NCBI RefSeq assembly: GCF_036013915.1
Contig: NZ_CP107899.1
Location: 6,910,001 to 6,974,000 of the forward strand
Length of the DNA: 64,000 bases
Source of the DNA: Streptomyces sp. NBC_00464
GTDB lineage: Bacteria; Actinomycetota; Actinomycetes; Streptomycetales; Streptomycetaceae
Reading direction: 5' to 3'
Under the pieces are notes generated by a model that was given only the letters and a program-made list of their open reading frames with translations, did no database searches and was not told the origin of the DNA. The position numbers and the translations under genes were made by a program. Below are positions 9,113-18,012 of the stretch, piece after piece (positions within the stretch are counted from its first letter, which is position 1; the number at the start of each line of letters is the position of its first letter).

Positions 9113-9966
9113 CCGCGTCGCCGTGGGAGGGCCGTGAACTCGGCACCCGTACCGTCTCCTGGACCGAGCGGGACGCGATCCTGTACGCGCTCGCGGTCGG
9201 CGCCCCCGCCGACCGGCTCGACCTCGTGTACGAGGAGCGGCTGCGGGTGCTGCCCACCTTCGCGCTGACCCTGGCCCAGTGGGCGCCCGACGCGCTCGGC
9301 GCACTCGGCGCCTTCGATGTCACCACTGCCGTGCACGGCAGCCAACACCTCGTGGTGCACGGCCTGTTGGCGGCATCCGGTGAGCTGACCACCACCGCAC
9401 GGGTCTCCGCGGTCCGGGACAAGGGGGCAGCCGCCGTCTTCGACGTGGAGGTGTCCTGCGAACGCTTCACGGCCACCTGGTCCATCTTCGCACCGGGCTG
9501 CGGAGGCTTCGGCGGCGAACGCGGCCCGTCCGCCCCGCGCCGCCCGGACCGGCCGGCCGAACACGCCCTCACCGTCTCCACGCACGACCGGCAGGCGGCC
9601 CTCTACCGGCTGCTCGGCGACCGGCACGCCATGCACATCGACCCCGAGGCGGCGAAGGCGGCCGGGATGGACCGGCCGTTCCTGCACGGGCTGTGCACGC
9701 TCGCCGCGAGCCTGCTGCCCCTGGCCGACAGCCTGGGCGCGCACCCGGCCGAACTGGTGGAGCTGGAAGCCCGGTTCGCCGCACCGGCCTTCCCCGGCGA
9801 CCGGCTCGACCTGGCCGGCTGGACCGACACCCCCGGCCCGGACGGCCCCGGTGACCGTGCCGTGCGCTTCGAGGCGACGGCCGGCGACGGCCGTGCGGTG
9901 CTCACCGGCGGCCGCGCTCGATTCCGCACCACCACCCCCGACCGGACGGAGAACCCCGATGCTTGA
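9109..9966 (+). CDS. MaoC-type double-hotdog hydratase (Rv3538-like position)
   Basis: This 285-residue protein is a second hydratase-2-type enzyme, paralogous to the product at 34. The catalytic segment reads GDRHAMH at residues 170-176: Asp171 and His176 are kept, but the conserved Asn between them is His173. It could be a (R)-3-hydroxy steroid-CoA hydratase with altered specificity, or a dehydratase partner. The gene overlaps ltp2 by ATGA and the following hsaE by 8 nt. Mycobacterial sterol clusters also place such a gene near ltp2. Confidence 0.72.
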   Translation: MTASPWEGRELGTRTVSWTERDAILYALAVGAPADRLDLVYEERLRVLPTFALTLAQWAPDALGALGAFDVTTAVHGSQHLVVHGLLAASGELTTTARVSAVRDKGAAAVFDVEVSCERFTATWSIFAPGCGGFGGERGPSAPRRPDRPAEHALTVSTHDRQAALYRLLGDRHAMHIDPEAAKAAGMDRPFLHGLCTLAASLLPLADSLGAHPAELVELEARFAAPAFPGDRLDLAGWTDTPGPDGPGDRAVRFEATAGDGRAVLTGGRARFRTTTPDRTENPDA

Positions 9967-10774
9967 ACCCGCGCAGCGCGCCGAAGCCGCCGCGGAGCTG
10001 TGGGCCGCCCAGTGCGACCGCAGCCCGGTCGAGCCGCTCACCACCACCTGGCCGGGCATCGACGCGAGCGACGCCTACGGGATCCAGCTGATCAACATCC
10101 GCCGGCAACTGGCCGAGGGCCGTACCGTCCACGGACACAAGGTCGGCCTGTCCTCGAAGGTCATGCAGCAGATGATGGGCGTCGACGAGCCGGACTACGG
10201 TCATCTGCTCTCCGACATGGTGCTGGCCGAGGAGACCCCCGTCGAGGCGGACCGCTACTGCTGTCCGCGGATCGAGGTCGAGATCGGCTACGTACTCGGC
10301 CGGAGTCTCCCGGGGGAGGGGTGCACCACCGAGGATGTCCTCGCGGCCACCGAGTACGTCGTCCCGAGCCTCGAACTCATCGACAGCCGGATCAAGGACT
10401 GGCGGATCGGGCTCGCCGACACCATCGCCGACAACGCCTCGTCCGCCGGGGTGATCCTCGGCTCCGCCCGGGTACGGCCGGCCGACCTGAACCCGGCCGA
10501 CATCGAGGCGGTCCTGTACCGGGACGGTGCGGAGATCGCCCGGGGCAACACCAGCGCCGTGCTCGGCGACCCCACCGAGGCCGTCGCGTGGCTGGCCCGC
10601 AAGGTCGCGTCCTTCGGGGTGAGGCTGGAAGCCGGTCACGTGATCCTGCCGGGGTCGTGCACCAAGGCCGTCGACGTGAAGCCGGGGGAGTCCTACCGGG
10701 CCGACTTCGAAGGTCTCGGGTCCGTCTCCGTCGACTTCGTCCACTCAACGGGACACCACCCGGCCCGGAACTGA
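9959..10774 (+). CDS. hsaE: 2-Hydroxypenta-2,4-dienoate hydratase (HsaE-like)
   Basis: This 271-residue protein belongs to the 2-keto-4-pentenoate hydratase/FAH superfamily. It would convert the dienoate from meta-cleavage of steroid rings A/B to 4-hydroxy-2-oxo acid. Visible family features are GHKVGLSSKVMQQMMGV, the metal-ligand region CPRIEVEIGYVLG, and SLELIDSRI. It closes the long operon. The usual downstream partners, acetaldehyde dehydrogenase (hsaG) and aldolase (hsaF), are not in the window. The 3' end of this gene contains the regulatory box of the next unit. Confidence 0.83.
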   Translation: MLEPAQRAEAAAELWAAQCDRSPVEPLTTTWPGIDASDAYGIQLINIRRQLAEGRTVHGHKVGLSSKVMQQMMGVDEPDYGHLLSDMVLAEETPVEADRYCCPRIEVEIGYVLGRSLPGEGCTTEDVLAATEYVVPSLELIDSRIKDWRIGLADTIADNASSAGVILGSARVRPADLNPADIEAVLYRDGAEIARGNTSAVLGDPTEAVAWLARKVASFGVRLEAGHVILPGSCTKAVDVKPGESYRADFEGLGSVSVDFVHSTGHHPARN

Positions 10775-10789
10775 AATCAATACTAGTTT
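10739..10789 (+). promoter_or_regulatory. Recurrent box (10739-10753) plus -10-like TAGTTT (10784-10789)
   Basis: GTCCACTCAACGGGA lies inside the end of hsaE. Exactly 30 nt later comes TAGTTT, within a locally AT-rich stretch, and 84 nt after that the ATG of the next SDR. This is the same geometry as at 2368, 14276, 38732 and 41528. A regulatory site embedded in coding sequence with the same spacing supports function. Confidence 0.55.
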
Positions 10790-10872
10790 CGTGTGTGTGG
10801 CGCACCCCGGCGGCAGTTCCCCGGGGTGCGCCCGCGTATCCAGCGGATCGACGGAACACGGAATGAGGCAGC

Positions 10873-11814
10873 ATGAGCGCGACGCACACCCCCTCGGCGA
10901 AGACCCTTCAGGGGCGCACCGCCGTCGTCACGGGTGCAGGAGCGGGGCTCGGCCGCGCCGAGGCACTGGCACTCGCGGCGCTCGGCGCCAATGTGGTGGT
11001 GAACGACATCGGCCCGGCCGCCGACGATGTGGCCGCGGAGATCAAGTCTCTCGGCACGGGGGCCGTGGCGGTGACCGGCGATGTCGGCGACTGGTCCATG
11101 GGCGACCGCCTGGTCGAGGCCGCCGTGGAGAGCTTCGGCAGCCTGGACATCGTCGTCAACAACGCGGGCGTCCTCCGCGACAAGATGCTGTTCAACCTCA
11201 CCGAGTCCGACTGGGACGACGTCCTGCGGATCCACCTCAAGGGGCACGCCGCGGTCTCCCGCGCCGCGGCCGTCCACTGGCGCGCGGCGAGCAAGGCCTC
11301 CGGCGCCCCGGTCTACGGCCGCGTGATCAACACCTCGTCCGAGGCCTTCCTGTTCGGGGCGCCCGGCCAGCCGAACTACTCCGCCGCCAAGGCCGGCATC
11401 GTCGCGCTGACCCTCGCCACCTCGCAGGGCCTGGCCCGCTACGGCGTACGCGCCAACGCGATCTGCCCCCGGGCCCGCACCGCTATGACGGCCGAGGCCT
11501 TCGGTGCGGGCTCGACCGCACCGGGAGGCCTCGACATCATGGCCCCCGAGCGCGTCGCCACTCTCGTCGGGCACCTGGCGTCACCGGCCGCCGACGAGAT
11601 CAGCGGGCAGGTCTTCGTCGTCTACGGCGACATGGTCGCGCTGCTCGCCCCGCCCACCGTGGAGCAGAAGTTCACCGCCGCGGACGGCACCTTCACCCCG
11701 GCCGAACTCGACGAGCAGCTGACGACGTACTTCCGCGGCCGTGACCCGCACCGGACGTACGCCGCCTACAGCGTCGCCGGACTCGACACGACGGGGACGC
11801 AGCAGACCCGCTGA
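10873..11814 (+). CDS. Multifunctional-enzyme-type SDR, Hsd4A/ChsB1-like 3-hydroxy steroid-CoA dehydrogenase
   Basis: This 313-residue SDR resembles the dehydrogenase domain of peroxisomal multifunctional enzyme 2. It has TGAGAGLGRAEALALA at the cofactor site, NNAGVLRDKM, catalytic NYSAAKAG, and a C-terminal extension (about residues 255-313) beyond the core fold. Such proteins in sterol clusters (Hsd4A/ChsB1, and Rv3548c-type) oxidise 3-hydroxyacyl steroid-CoA and/or 17-beta-hydroxyl groups. It has its own putative promoter after hsaE. The SDR at 35544 is a paralogue, and which one takes which step cannot be told here. Confidence 0.75.
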   Translation: MSATHTPSAKTLQGRTAVVTGAGAGLGRAEALALAALGANVVVNDIGPAADDVAAEIKSLGTGAVAVTGDVGDWSMGDRLVEAAVESFGSLDIVVNNAGVLRDKMLFNLTESDWDDVLRIHLKGHAAVSRAAAVHWRAASKASGAPVYGRVINTSSEAFLFGAPGQPNYSAAKAGIVALTLATSQGLARYGVRANAICPRARTAMTAEAFGAGSTAPGGLDIMAPERVATLVGHLASPAADEISGQVFVVYGDMVALLAPPTVEQKFTAADGTFTPAELDEQLTTYFRGRDPHRTYAAYSVAGLDTTGTQQTR

Positions 11815-11860
11815 AGCGATGAGCGTGCCCGCCGCCCGGCCGGCCCCACCGTGACCGGGG

Positions 11861-12472
11861 TCAGCCGGCGTCCGTCTCCGGGGCGAGCAGGAGATGGCAC
11901 GCCATCCGCAGATCGGCGTCGGCCTCCTGCGGGGTGAGCCGCTCGTTGAGCCGCGACTGCAGCACCCCGTACCAGAGCAGGATCAGCAGCCGCAGACGGG
12001 TGATGTGGTGGTCCGTGGGCTCCTCCACACCCCAGGCCCGCACCAGCAGATCGATGAACCCCGAGTCGATCCGCGCCAGGTCCGGGACCGTCGAGGCACG
12101 GGCCGCGTTCGCCGACTGGATCATCGCCGTGGCGAGGGCCGGCCTGCGCAGCAGATTGCGTGTCGCGCTGCCCAGCGTCTCGAAGACGGCGTCCTCGGGC
12201 GAGGTGCCTGTCGGGCGTTCGGGCACCCGGGCCGCGAATCCCTCGATCTGGTCGGCCATCAACGCGGTGAACAGATGGGTCTTCGACGGGAAGTACCGGT
12301 ACAGGGTGGCAATGGCGACGCCGGCCGACTTGGCGACCTCCTGCATCTGCACCCGTTCGAGTCCCGTCGTGGCGGCGATGTCCGCCGCCACCTTCAGGAT
12401 GCTCTGACGGCGTGCGCGCTGCCGGGGCGAACTGGGCTCGGCCCCGGCCCTGGCCTCGGCGATTCTGGGCAC
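11861..12472 (-). CDS. TetR-family regulator, KstR-like (copy A)
   Basis: This 203-residue TetR protein starts at a GTG. The DNA-binding domain (about residues 20-66) ends in GVAIATLYRYFPSKTHLF, which closely resembles the KstR recognition region and is identical over these 18 residues to the regulator at 38090. KstR proteins repress sterol uptake and upper-pathway genes until a steroid-CoA binds. Here the gene is divergent from kstD, with an inverted repeat (12497-12516) in between. The canonical KstR box (AAC-N4-GTT type) was not found nearby, so its target sequence may differ. Confidence 0.78.
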   Translation of the reverse strand: MPRIAEARAGAEPSSPRQRARRQSILKVAADIAATTGLERVQMQEVAKSAGVAIATLYRYFPSKTHLFTALMADQIEGFAARVPERPTGTSPEDAVFETLGSATRNLLRRPALATAMIQSANAARASTVPDLARIDSGFIDLLVRAWGVEEPTDHHITRLRLLILLWYGVLQSRLNERLTPQEADADLRMACHLLLAPETDAG

Positions 12473-12496
12473 GCGCTCTCTCCCGGAGCTCGGTGG

Positions 12497-12516
12497 TGTC
12501 TACAGCTGTACAGACA
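12497..12516. promoter_or_regulatory. Inverted repeat, candidate autoregulatory operator of TetR copy A
   Basis: TGTCTACAGCTGTACAGACA has outer arms TGTCT/AGACA and inner overlapping palindromes ACAGCTGT and CTGTACAG. It lies 25 nt upstream of the GTG of the TetR gene, within the divergent region shared with kstD. It has the dimensions of a TetR operator. I saw no second copy in the window. Confidence 0.5.
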
Positions 12517-12603
12517 ATACGCCGGGCCCGGCCACGCGTCAGGTGCGCTCGCCCCGGCATGCGGCCGGCGAGGCCGGTGCCCCGGATGCCACTCACCCCG
12601 CAG

Positions 12604-12618
12604 TACCGCTCAGCGGGA
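12604..12618 (+). promoter_or_regulatory. Variant of the recurrent box upstream of kstD
   Basis: TACCGCTCAGCGGGA matches the box at 13 or more of 15 positions. At +30 nt the hexamer is TCTGCT, a poor -10, 39 nt before the kstD ATG. The site is likely to belong to the same family, but the promoter is uncertain. Confidence 0.42.
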
Positions 12619-12692
12619 CCGGACCCGCTGACCCCGGCCCCGAACGGGTCTGCTGAGGGTGCACACCACCGAGCGGCAGGAGGGGTCATCCC

Positions 12693-14258
12693 ATGCAGGA
12701 CGGCCGGCAGGACTGGGACGCCACCCACGACGTGATCGTCGTCGGATCCGGGGCGGGAGCGATGACCGGGGCCCTGGTGGCCGCGGGCGACGGCCTCGAC
12801 ACCGTCGTGCTGGAACGGACGGCGTTGCTCGGCGGCACCTCCGCGTACTCCGGAGCCGCCTGCTGGCTGCCCGGGACCCAGGTGCAGGAACGCGCCGGGC
12901 TCGGCGACTCCACCGAAGCGGCCGACACCTATCTGCGAGCCCTCACGGGCGATTCCGAAGCGGCGCGCAGGGAGGCGTTCCTGCGCCACGCTCCCGAACT
13001 GGTGGCCCGGCTGGAGCGCGACCCGGCGATCGATTTCGAGTGGCGTGCCTTCCCCGACTACGTCGCCGCCCCCGGCCGGATGGACGCCGGCCGCTCCTTC
13101 GTACCCCTGGACCTGGACCCGGAGCTGCTCGGCGAGCTCCTGACCCTGGTACGTCCGACGATCGACCGGGACCGTGCGGGACAGGGCCACCCCGCCGGCG
13201 CACCGCTGACCGCGGGCCGCGCCCTGATCGGCCGCCTCCTGCTCGCGGCCACCCGCACCGGCAACGCGCTCGTCCGCACCGGGCACCACGTCACCGCTCT
13301 CGTCACCGAGGACGGCCGGGTCACCGGCGTCGAGGCACGCACACCGCACGGCACGGTCCGGATACGGGCACGCCGCGGCGTGCTTCTGGCCGCCGGCGGC
13401 TTCGAGGGCGACGACGCCCTGCGTACCGAGCACAACGTGCCCGGCGGGGCCGCCTGGAGCATGGCGCCCCGCGGCACCAACACCGGAGAGCTGCTCGGCG
13501 CAGCCGTCGCGGCCGGTGCCGCCACCGGCCTCATGGGCGAGGCATGGTGGTGCCCGGGGACCGAGCTCCCGGACGGTTCGGCCGCGTTCACCCTCGGTCT
13601 GCGCGGCGGCCTGATGGTGGACGGCTCGGGGCGGCGGTTCGCCAACGAGTCGCTGCCGTACGACCGCATGGGCCGCGCCATCGCCGCCAACGGGGGATCG
13701 GACGCGCCCGTGCACCTGATCTTCGACTCCCGCGAGGGCGGCGCCCTGCCCGCCATCACGGTGCCTCCCGCCGACCCGGCGGACCACCTGGCGGCCGGCA
13801 CCTGGGTGCGGGCGGAATCGCTGCCGGAGCTGGCCCGGCTCATCGGGGTGCCGGCCGACACCCTGGCGGACACCGTCGGCCGGTTCAACGGCTTCGCGGC
13901 CGCGGGCACCGACGAGGACCACCACCGCGGCGAGGACCCGTACGACCTGTTCTTCGCCGACCGGAAGAACGCCCCCGGCCCCAACCCGTGCCTGGTCCCG
14001 CTCGACCGGCCGCCGTACTACGCGGCCCGGGTGGTCCTCGCCGACCTCGGCACCAAGGGCGGTCTGCGCACGGACATGGACGCCCGCGTCCTGGACACCG
14101 ACGGCAGCCCGCTGACCGGCCTGTACGCCGCCGGGAACACCAGCGCCTCGTTCACCGGCGGCGTATATCCCGGCCCAGGCGTCCCGATCGGCACCGCCAT
14201 GGTCTTCGCCTCCCTCGCCGTCCGGCACATGGCCGGGCAGCCCGCCGAAGCCGTCTGA
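12693..14258 (+). CDS. kstD: 3-Ketosteroid dehydrogenase (KstD family flavoprotein)
   Basis: This 521-residue FAD protein of the fumarate reductase/KstD family introduces a ring A double bond (delta-1, or delta-4 in the 5-alpha subfamily), which commits the steroid to ring opening. The dinucleotide loop VVGSGAGAMTGA starts at residue 17, with the ribose-binding Glu41. The C-terminal flavin/active-site segment reads YAAGNTSASFTGGVYPGPGVPIGTA, shown here as two parts: YAAGNTSASF and GGVYPGPGVPIG. Length fits KstD. The delta-1 and delta-4(5-alpha) subfamilies cannot be separated by eye. The gene is divergent from a KstR-like regulator. Confidence 0.8.
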   Translation: MQDGRQDWDATHDVIVVGSGAGAMTGALVAAGDGLDTVVLERTALLGGTSAYSGAACWLPGTQVQERAGLGDSTEAADTYLRALTGDSEAARREAFLRHAPELVARLERDPAIDFEWRAFPDYVAAPGRMDAGRSFVPLDLDPELLGELLTLVRPTIDRDRAGQGHPAGAPLTAGRALIGRLLLAATRTGNALVRTGHHVTALVTEDGRVTGVEARTPHGTVRIRARRGVLLAAGGFEGDDALRTEHNVPGGAAWSMAPRGTNTGELLGAAVAAGAATGLMGEAWWCPGTELPDGSAAFTLGLRGGLMVDGSGRRFANESLPYDRMGRAIAANGGSDAPVHLIFDSREGGALPAITVPPADPADHLAAGTWVRAESLPELARLIGVPADTLADTVGRFNGFAAAGTDEDHHRGEDPYDLFFADRKNAPGPNPCLVPLDRPPYYAARVVLADLGTKGGLRTDMDARVLDTDGSPLTGLYAAGNTSASFTGGVYPGPGVPIGTAMVFASLAVRHMAGQPAEAV

Positions 14259-14275
14259 GGAGGGCTTTGCGGGCA

Positions 14276-14326
14276 TCCCGGCCAGTGGGATGCCCGGGGC
14301 GCGTCCCCGGAGCGGCGCTCTACGGT
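14276..14326 (+). promoter_or_regulatory. Recurrent box (14276-14290) plus -10-like TACGGT (14321-14326)
   Basis: TCCCGGCCAGTGGGA is extended to a 10-bp-arm inverted repeat (14270-14296). TACGGT follows exactly 30 nt later, and the next ATG is 38 nt after that. No -35 hexamer is seen. The hairpin could instead act as a kstD terminator. The shared spacing with other sites favours a regulatory box. Confidence 0.58.
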
Positions 14327-14363
14327 CGCGGCACCGCTCCGTCCGGCACACGAGAGGCACGCG

Positions 14364-15158
14364 ATGATCGACAAGAATCTGTACGGGCCCTGGGCGGTCG
14401 TCGCCGGCGGCTCCGAAGGGGTCGGCGCCTCGTTCGCCGACCAGCTCGCCGACGCCGGGATCAACCTGGTGCTCATCGCCCGCAAGCCGGGCCCCCTGAA
14501 CGAGACCGCCGACAAGGTGCGCGCCAAGGGCGTCGAGGTCCGCACACTCGAACTGGACCTGCTCGACCCCGGGGCCCTGGCCGCGGTCCGCGCGGTCACC
14601 GACGGTCTGGAGGTCGGTCTGCTGATCTTCAACGCGGGAGCCAACAGCTACGGCCACGAGTTCGTCACCGGCGACCTGACCCGCGTCCAGGGCGTCCTCG
14701 ACCTCAACATCACCGCGCAGCTTGCCCTCACCCACCACTTCGGCGCGCTGATGAAGGAGCGCGGCCGGGGCGGCATCATGCTGGTCGGCTCGCTCTCCGG
14801 ATACCTCGGCCAGGCGCAGATCAGCATCTACTCGGCGGCCAAGGCCTTCAGCCGGGTCTTCGCCGAGGGGCTGTGGCTGGAACTGCGGCCGCACGGTGTG
14901 CACGTCCTGGAGCTCGTCCTCGGAGTGACCCGGACCCCCGCCATGGAGCGCGCCGGGCTGCGCATGGACCTGCCCGGTCTGCGGGTCGCGGAACCGGACG
15001 ACGTCGCCCGGGAAGGGCTGGAACACCTCGCCGACGGCCCTGTTCTGGTCGCCGGCGGCAATGCGGCGGCCGCGCAGAAGCGCAGCGGATTCCCCCGGGC
15101 GGATCTCGCTCTCGCCGCACACGAAGCATCCAAGAAGATGCTGCCACCGTCGTCTTGA
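14364..15158 (+). CDS. SDR-family oxidoreductase
   Basis: This 264-residue SDR has a variant cofactor loop (AGGSEGVGASFA), NAGANSYG, catalytic Ser in VGSLSGY and YSAAK. It carries a C-terminal tail resembling acyl-carrier/3-ketoacyl reductase-like SDRs of the DltE/KAR type. It begins a three-gene unit with fadD3 and hsaA (gaps of 52 and 42 nt) under the box promoter at 14276. A steroid keto/hydroxy reductase is plausible; the substrate is unknown. Confidence 0.68.
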   Translation: MIDKNLYGPWAVVAGGSEGVGASFADQLADAGINLVLIARKPGPLNETADKVRAKGVEVRTLELDLLDPGALAAVRAVTDGLEVGLLIFNAGANSYGHEFVTGDLTRVQGVLDLNITAQLALTHHFGALMKERGRGGIMLVGSLSGYLGQAQISIYSAAKAFSRVFAEGLWLELRPHGVHVLELVLGVTRTPAMERAGLRMDLPGLRVAEPDDVAREGLEHLADGPVLVAGGNAAAAQKRSGFPRADLALAAHEASKKMLPPSS

Positions 15159-15210
15159 CGGCATGTCAGATTCTGTCCGCGCTGGCCGACCGCCCCCTCC
15201 CGGAGAGCAG

Positions 15211-16794
15211 ATGAGCGAAACCGAGCACCCTCTCACCCTTCCCGGCGCCCTCGCCCTCGCCGCGAGCCGGCACCCCGACAGGGAAGCGGTCGTCGACGGT
15301 GAGGTACGGCTGACCTGGAGCCGGCTGCACGCAGCGGTACGGGCGGCAGTGAAGTCGCTCCTTGCGCTCGGCATCCGGCCGGGCGACCGGATCGCCGTCT
15401 GGGCGCCCAACAGCCACCGCTGGATCGTCGCGGCACTCGCCGCCACGTCGGCGGGTGCGGTCCTGGTCCCCGTCAACACCCGCTACAAGGGCGCCGAGGC
15501 GCGCCTGCTCCTGCAACGCAGCAGTGCACGGCTGCTGTTCGTCGAGAACGGCTTCCTCGGCAAGGACTACGTGTCCATGCTGACCACCGGGGACGAGGGC
15601 GCTGCGGAGCCCCGGCCGGCCGCGCTGGAAGAGGTGGTGACCCTCGATGCCACCACCCCGCCCGGCACCCTGCCCTGGGAGGAGTTCCTCGGACGCGGCG
15701 CACACGTCCCGGACGCCGAGGCCACGGCCCGTACCGCCGCCGTACACCCCGACGACCCCTCCGACCTGCTCTTCACCTCGGGTACGACGGGCCGCCCCAA
15801 GGGCGCCCTGACCACGCACCGGCAGAACCTCGCCACCTACTGGGCCTGGAGCGGCCGGACCGGAGTCACCGGCGACGACCGCTACCTCGTCATCAACCCG
15901 ATGTTCCACTGCTTCGGCTACAAGGCCGGCGTACTCGCCTGCCTGCTGCGCGGCGCCACGATGGTGCTGCAGCCGGTGTTCGACGTGGACCGGGCCCTGC
16001 GCGCCGTCGAGGCCGAGCGGATCACCGTACTGCCCGGCCCGCCCACGATCTACACGGAACTGCTGGACGCGCCCGGCCGGGACCGCTTCGACCTGTCGTC
16101 GCTGCGGCTGGCGGTCACCGGTGCGGCCGTCGTGCCGGTCGCCCTCGTGCGGCGGATGCGCGCCGAGCTCTTCCCCGAGGTGCTCACCGCCTACGGTCTG
16201 ACCGAGACCTGCGGCACGGTCACCGTGTGCTCGGCGGACGACGACGCCGAGACCGTGGCGCTGACCGCGGGCCGTCCGATCGACGGTACCGAGGTGCTCG
16301 TCGCCGACGGCGACCGGTGTCCGCTGCCGGCCGGGCAGGACGGCCGGATCCTGGTACGCGGCTACCACGTGATGCACGGCTACCTCGACGATCCCGAAGC
16401 CACCGCGGCGGCCGTCGACGCCGACGGCTGGCTGGACACCGGCGACATCGGCCATCTCGATCCCCGCGGCAATCTGGTGATCACCGGACGGTCCAAGGAG
16501 ATGTTCGTGGTCGGCGGGTTCAACGTCTATCCGGCCGAGGTCGAGCAGGTGCTCACCGGCCACGACGCCGTCGCCGAGGCCGCCGTGGTCGGAATTCCGG
16601 ACGCGCGCCTCGGCGAGGTCGGACGCGCGTACGTGACGGTCCGGCCGGGCACCGGGACGGAGCCGGACGAACTCGTCGGCCACTGCCGCGAGCGGCTCGC
16701 CAATTTCAAGGTCCCCCGCGAGGTCGTCATCCTCGGGGCCCTTCCCCGCAATGCCACCGGAAAGGTGGACAAGACCGTCCTGCGGACGGTCTGA
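15211..16794 (+). CDS. fadD3: HIP-CoA ligase (FadD3-like acyl-CoA synthetase)
   Basis: This 527-residue ANL ligase has the full motif set: TSGTTGRPKGALTTH, YGLTETCGTVT, GWLDTGDIGHLD, GRSKEMFVVGGFNVYPAEVE, and the catalytic-lysine segment NATGKVDKTVL. FadD3 proteins thioesterify 3a-alpha-H-4-alpha-(3'-propanoate)-7a-beta-methylhexahydro-1,5-indanedione (HIP), the C/D-ring remnant, and so start the pathway encoded from 18062 to 36464. I chose the ATG preceded by GGAGAG; an in-frame ATG lies 48 nt upstream. The identification leans on context, because FadD paralogues are many. Confidence 0.7.
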   Translation: MSETEHPLTLPGALALAASRHPDREAVVDGEVRLTWSRLHAAVRAAVKSLLALGIRPGDRIAVWAPNSHRWIVAALAATSAGAVLVPVNTRYKGAEARLLLQRSSARLLFVENGFLGKDYVSMLTTGDEGAAEPRPAALEEVVTLDATTPPGTLPWEEFLGRGAHVPDAEATARTAAVHPDDPSDLLFTSGTTGRPKGALTTHRQNLATYWAWSGRTGVTGDDRYLVINPMFHCFGYKAGVLACLLRGATMVLQPVFDVDRALRAVEAERITVLPGPPTIYTELLDAPGRDRFDLSSLRLAVTGAAVVPVALVRRMRAELFPEVLTAYGLTETCGTVTVCSADDDAETVALTAGRPIDGTEVLVADGDRCPLPAGQDGRILVRGYHVMHGYLDDPEATAAAVDADGWLDTGDIGHLDPRGNLVITGRSKEMFVVGGFNVYPAEVEQVLTGHDAVAEAAVVGIPDARLGEVGRAYVTVRPGTGTEPDELVGHCRERLANFKVPREVVILGALPRNATGKVDKTVLRTV

Positions 16795-16836
16795 CCGACA
16801 CGCCTCACCGGGCGACAAGGGTATGGAGGACGGACT

Positions 16837-18003
16837 ATGGGCAACGAGGTTCTGGAATCGGTACGCGCCCTGCTGCCGGCCATCGAGAAGCGGGCCGTCA
16901 CCACGGACGAGGCACGGCGCATCCCGGACGCCACGATCCGTGAACTGTCCGGGGCCGGGGTGTTCCGGATGCTCCAGCCGACCCGGTTCGGCGGCCTGGA
17001 GAGTGATCCGGTCGACTTCTACCAGGTGGTCCGGGAGATCTCCGCCGTGTGCTGCTCCACGGGCTGGGTGGCATCCGTCCTGGGCGTCCACCCGTGGCAG
17101 CTCGGCCTGTTCCCCGAGCAGGCGCAGCACGACGTGTGGGGCGAGGACCCGGACACCCGCATCTCCTCGTCGTACGCACCCGTGGGCCGGCTCACCCCCG
17201 TCGACGGCGGCTACGAACTGGCCGGCCGGTGGAGCTTCTCCTCCGGCTGCGAGCACGCCTCCTGGGCGCTGCTGGGCGCCCTCGTCGTCGGGGCGCAGGG
17301 GCGGCCCGTGGACTTCCTCACCGTGCTGGTGCCCCGCTCCGACTACCGCATCGAAGACATGTGGGACGTGGTCGGGCTCCGCGGCACCGCCAGCAACGAC
17401 GTCGTCGTCGAGACGGCGTTCGTCCCCGCGCACCGGGTGCTCCGCAACTACGAACAGGCGCAGTTGAAGGTGCCGGGTCAGCAGGTCAACCCGGGACCGC
17501 TGTACCGGCTGCCGTTCGGCGCGATCTTCACCAGCGCCGTCACCGCACCGGTGCTCGGCGCCGTTTCCGGCGGATACGGCTCGTACGTGGCGCGGATGAA
17601 GGAGCGGGTGCGGCTCAGCCTGGGCGGCGGGAACTTCGCCGAAGACCCGTTCGCCCAGGTCGCCATCGCGCGCGCCGCGTCCGACATCGACGCGACCGTG
17701 CTCCAGATGGACCGGAACATGAGCGAGCTGCTCGAACTTGCCGCCGCCGGCCAGGAGATACCGATGGAGCTGAGGCTGCGCACCCGGCGCGACCAGGTCC
17801 GGGGCACGGAACGTGCCGTCGCCGCGATCGACCTCCTCTTCAAGACCGCCGGCGGCAACGCGCTGCGGCGCGGCAACCCCGTCGAACGCGCCTGGCGCGA
17901 CGCCCACGCGGGCAGCGTCCATGTCGCCAACGACGTGGAACGCGCCCTCGCGATGTACGGGCGCGGAGCGTTCGGCCTGACGGTCGAGGACAACCTGGTC
18001 TGA
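16837..18003 (+). CDS. hsaA: Flavin-dependent 3-HSA hydroxylase, oxygenase component (HsaA-like)
   Basis: This 388-residue protein belongs to the acyl-CoA-dehydrogenase-fold group D flavin monooxygenases. It begins with the HsaA-type lead (AVTTDEARRIPDATIRELSG), then FRMLQPTRFGGLE, the middle WDVVGLRGTASNDVVVETAFVP, and the C-terminal RGNPVERAWRDAHAGSVHVAND, written here in parts. HsaA hydroxylates the phenolic ring A of 3-hydroxy-9,10-secoandrostatriene-dione to a catechol using reduced flavin from HsaB. The reductase hsaB, the extradiol dioxygenase hsaC and the hydrolase hsaD are not in the window. GGAGG lies upstream of the ATG. It ends at a strong terminator. Confidence 0.82.
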   Translation: MGNEVLESVRALLPAIEKRAVTTDEARRIPDATIRELSGAGVFRMLQPTRFGGLESDPVDFYQVVREISAVCCSTGWVASVLGVHPWQLGLFPEQAQHDVWGEDPDTRISSSYAPVGRLTPVDGGYELAGRWSFSSGCEHASWALLGALVVGAQGRPVDFLTVLVPRSDYRIEDMWDVVGLRGTASNDVVVETAFVPAHRVLRNYEQAQLKVPGQQVNPGPLYRLPFGAIFTSAVTAPVLGAVSGGYGSYVARMKERVRLSLGGGNFAEDPFAQVAIARAASDIDATVLQMDRNMSELLELAAAGQEIPMELRLRTRRDQVRGTERAVAAIDLLFKTAGGNALRRGNPVERAWRDAHAGSVHVANDVERALAMYGRGAFGLTVEDNLV

Positions 18004-18012
18004 TCGAGCGTT

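Noticed and set aside
14270..14296. Hairpin after kstD considered as a terminator.
   Set aside because: It coincides with the recurrent box and is 30 nt from a -10-like hexamer, so a regulatory role is preferred, though both are possible.
11766..15479. Minus-strand open frame of over 1200 codons.
   Set aside because: It crosses TetR, kstD, SDR and fadD3 genes and shows no domain. Shadow frame.
16796..16815. CCTCACCGGG half-box before hsaA.
   Set aside because: Only one arm matches and there is no room for a -10 hexamer at 30 nt before the ATG.
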